From contig JAGLBD010000034.1 of assembly GCA_018260425.1 (NCBI GenBank), positions 1 through 39,576 on the forward strand: a stretch of DNA of 39,576 bases. Reading direction: 5' to 3'. Positions 38,348-39,576 of this stretch are shown one piece after another. This DNA comes from Pseudogulbenkiania sp. Lineage in GTDB: Bacteria > Pseudomonadota > Gammaproteobacteria > Burkholderiales > Chromobacteriaceae. The notes below the pieces were generated by a model, which saw only the letters and a list, made by a program, of their open reading frames with translations, did no database searches and had not been told where the DNA came from. A program made the position numbers and the translations under genes. Numbering within the stretch: the stretch's first letter is position 1; each line of letters begins with the position of its first letter.

Positions 38348-38893
38348 ATGAAGCTTGTCATCCTCGACCGTGACGGTGTGATCAATGAAGATCGCGACGA
38401 CTTCGTCAAAAACACCTTGGAATGGGTTCCCATCGAGCACAGTCTCGAAGCGATCGCCAATCTGACGCAGTCGGGATGGCGCATCGTGGTGGCGACCAAT
38501 CAGTCCGGCATCGCGCGCGGCCTGTTTGATGTGCATGCCCTGAATGCCATGCATGAAAAGATGCACCGTCTGGTCAATCAGGCTGGCGGTCGCATCGATG
38601 CCGTGGTGTTTTGCCCCCACCTTGCCGACGACAAGTGCGAATGTCGCAAGCCGGAGCCCGGTATGGTCATCGAGCTGGCCGAGCGCTTCAATGCCCGGCT
38701 GGAAGGACTGCCGATGGTCGGTGACAGTCTGCGCGACCTGCAGTCGGTCTATGCTGCCGGCGGCCAACCCATTCTGGTGAAAACCGGCAAGGGGGAGGCC
38801 ACGCTGGCCAAGGGCGGACTGCCAGAGGGAACGCTGGTGTTCAACGACTTGTTCGATGCGGCTGAATACCTGATCGAATCCCGACAATCCTGA
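38348..38893 (+). CDS. gmhB: D-glycero-beta-D-manno-heptose 1,7-bisphosphate 7-phosphatase
   Basis: HAD-family phosphatase of ADP-heptose synthesis for the LPS inner core. 181 residues. Nucleophile and acid D7 and D9 (LDRDGVIN), motif II VATNQSGIAR, and the zinc loop C89-x-H91 ... C97-x-C99 (CPHLADDKCECRKP), which is diagnostic of GmhB. GDSLRDLQ is motif IV. GGGAG lies about eight bases before the ATG. It follows glyS by 13 bases and precedes the acyltransferase by 16; this order is also seen in other Neisseriales. Confidence 0.95.
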   Translation: MKLVILDRDGVINEDRDDFVKNTLEWVPIEHSLEAIANLTQSGWRIVVATNQSGIARGLFDVHALNAMHEKMHRLVNQAGGRIDAVVFCPHLADDKCECRKPEPGMVIELAERFNARLEGLPMVGDSLRDLQSVYAAGGQPILVKTGKGEATLAKGGLPEGTLVFNDLFDAAEYLIESRQS

Positions 38894-38909
38894 TCTGACG
38901 GAATCCCGA

Positions 38910-39576
38910 ATGCTGTTTATCCGCAATGTGGTGTATTGGCTGGTGGTGCTAATCATTACCCCGGTGTTTTTTTTGCTGCTGGCGCTGGCTTTGCCATTGC
39001 CGCGCCGTACCCGTCACGTGTTTGGCGTGAGCTGGGCGCTGGTGCTGCTCTGGACGCTTGAACATGTGGTGGGGCTGAAGTGGCGTGTCATCGGCACGGA
39101 AAACATACCGGCCGAACCATCGGTGATTTGTTCCAAGCATCAATCAGGCTGGGAAACCTTTGCCCTGCAAAAGATCTTCCCCTACCAGATTTATGTCGCC
39201 AAGCGCGAGTTGCTGTGGATCCCGCTGTTTGGCTGGGGGTTGGCGGCCATGAACCCGATTACCATTAACCGCAGTGACCGTGCCAAGTCCAACCAGCAGA
39301 TTCTGGAACAAGGACGCGAGCGTTTGTCGCACGGTTTCTGGATCACGGTATTTCCGGAAGGTACCCGGGTGCGCCCCGGGGTGCCGGGCAAATACAAACT
39401 GGGGGCTTCGCGGATTGCCAAGACCCTGGGCATGCCGCTGGTTCCGGTGGCGCACAATGCCGGTGAATTCTGGGCGCGCAATGCCTTTCTCAAGCACCCT
39501 GGCCTGATCACGGTGGTGATCGGCAAACCGCTGATGCCTGCCGACTACGACAGTCCGGAAAGCATGATGGCCGAGG
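38910..39576 (+). CDS. plsC: 1-acyl-sn-glycerol-3-phosphate acyltransferase (PlsC), cut by window end
   Basis: Only the first 222 codons are visible and the frame is still open at the end. Begins MLFIRNVVYWLVVLI, with one or two N-terminal membrane segments. Acyltransferase motif I is KHQSGWET: H77 with Glu82 in the place of the usual Asp (HX4E). Motif III is VFPEGTRVRPG (148-153 is FPEGTR). It transfers an acyl chain to lysophosphatidic acid at the inner membrane. As I recall, the HQSxWET form is common in betaproteobacterial PlsC-like proteins, so it is probably active. Same strand and close spacing as gmhB. Confidence 0.93.
   Translation, partial: MLFIRNVVYWLVVLIITPVFFLLLALALPLPRRTRHVFGVSWALVLLWTLEHVVGLKWRVIGTENIPAEPSVICSKHQSGWETFALQKIFPYQIYVAKRELLWIPLFGWGLAAMNPITINRSDRAKSNQQILEQGRERLSHGFWITVFPEGTRVRPGVPGKYKLGASRIAKTLGMPLVPVAHNAGEFWARNAFLKHPGLITVVIGKPLMPADYDSPESMMAE

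Noticed and set aside
38973-38995. PlsC motif HX4E as a sign of inactivation
   Set aside because: The Glu in place of Asp occurs, to my knowledge, in many betaproteobacterial PlsC-like proteins, and the FPEGTR motif is intact, so it is not unusual.

Overview
The window looks like a chromosomal segment of a betaproteobacterium of the order Neisseriales, most likely Chromobacteriaceae (Chromobacterium or a close relative). This is judged from the protein sequences, the high G+C, and the neighbourhoods ribF-ileS-lspA-ispH, grpE-dnaK-dnaJ-hemB and glyQ-glyS-gmhB-plsC. No rRNA, tRNA or CRISPR array was seen. Species-level assignment is inference.

Layout. (1) 85-5234: a tightly overlapping forward operon ribF, ileS, lspA, ispH (FAD synthesis, Ile-tRNA charging, lipoprotein signal peptidase, isoprenoid synthesis) closed by a strong terminator. 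(2) 5406-7208: a reverse hipBA-type toxin-antitoxin module with three palindromic operators exactly 50 bp apart, and next to it the N-terminal stump of an IS4-family transposase; this looks like an acquired island. (3) 7251-9470: a cysteine-hydrolase-family enzyme that lacks the catalytic Cys, coupled to a FUSC-type membrane transporter, and a divergent GNAT acetyltransferase. (4) 9484-11516: htpG with a sigma-32-like promoter and terminator. (5) 11381-15449: a ~2 kb tandem duplication holding two paralogous ~590-residue proteins that look like type III effectors (ankyrin-like part, EF-hand-like loop, possible Cys-His-Asp protease core). The second unit carries a decayed copy of the htpG 3' end and terminator, which shows how the duplication arose. 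(6) 15536-23958: mixed genes: YibF-like GST, SIMPL-domain periplasmic protein, malate synthase A (aceB) divergent from a LysR regulator, an HD-domain phosphohydrolase, a FlxA-like coiled coil, a GNAT, and a large lipoprotein joining DUF1566-like modules to a di-heme cytochrome c peroxidase, with a possible Fur box. (7) 24164-25444: isocitrate lyase (aceA), separated from aceB by about 5 kb, with a long structured leader. (8) 25854-29769: grpE-dnaK-dnaJ behind a second sigma-32-like promoter with the same 13-nt spacer as htpG. (9) 29866-34861: a 62-residue membrane miniprotein, hemB, kbl-tdh (threonine to glycine plus acetyl-CoA), and an oxygen-dependent protoporphyrinogen oxidase. (10) 34936-39576: glyQ, a small periplasmic protein, glyS, gmhB and a plsC homologue cut by the window end.

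How the genes work together: most are housekeeping (translation, protein folding, heme, envelope lipids and LPS, glyoxylate shunt). The accessory content lies in two places, the hipBA/IS4 scar and the duplicated effector pair. The effector pair is the best candidate for something undescribed.
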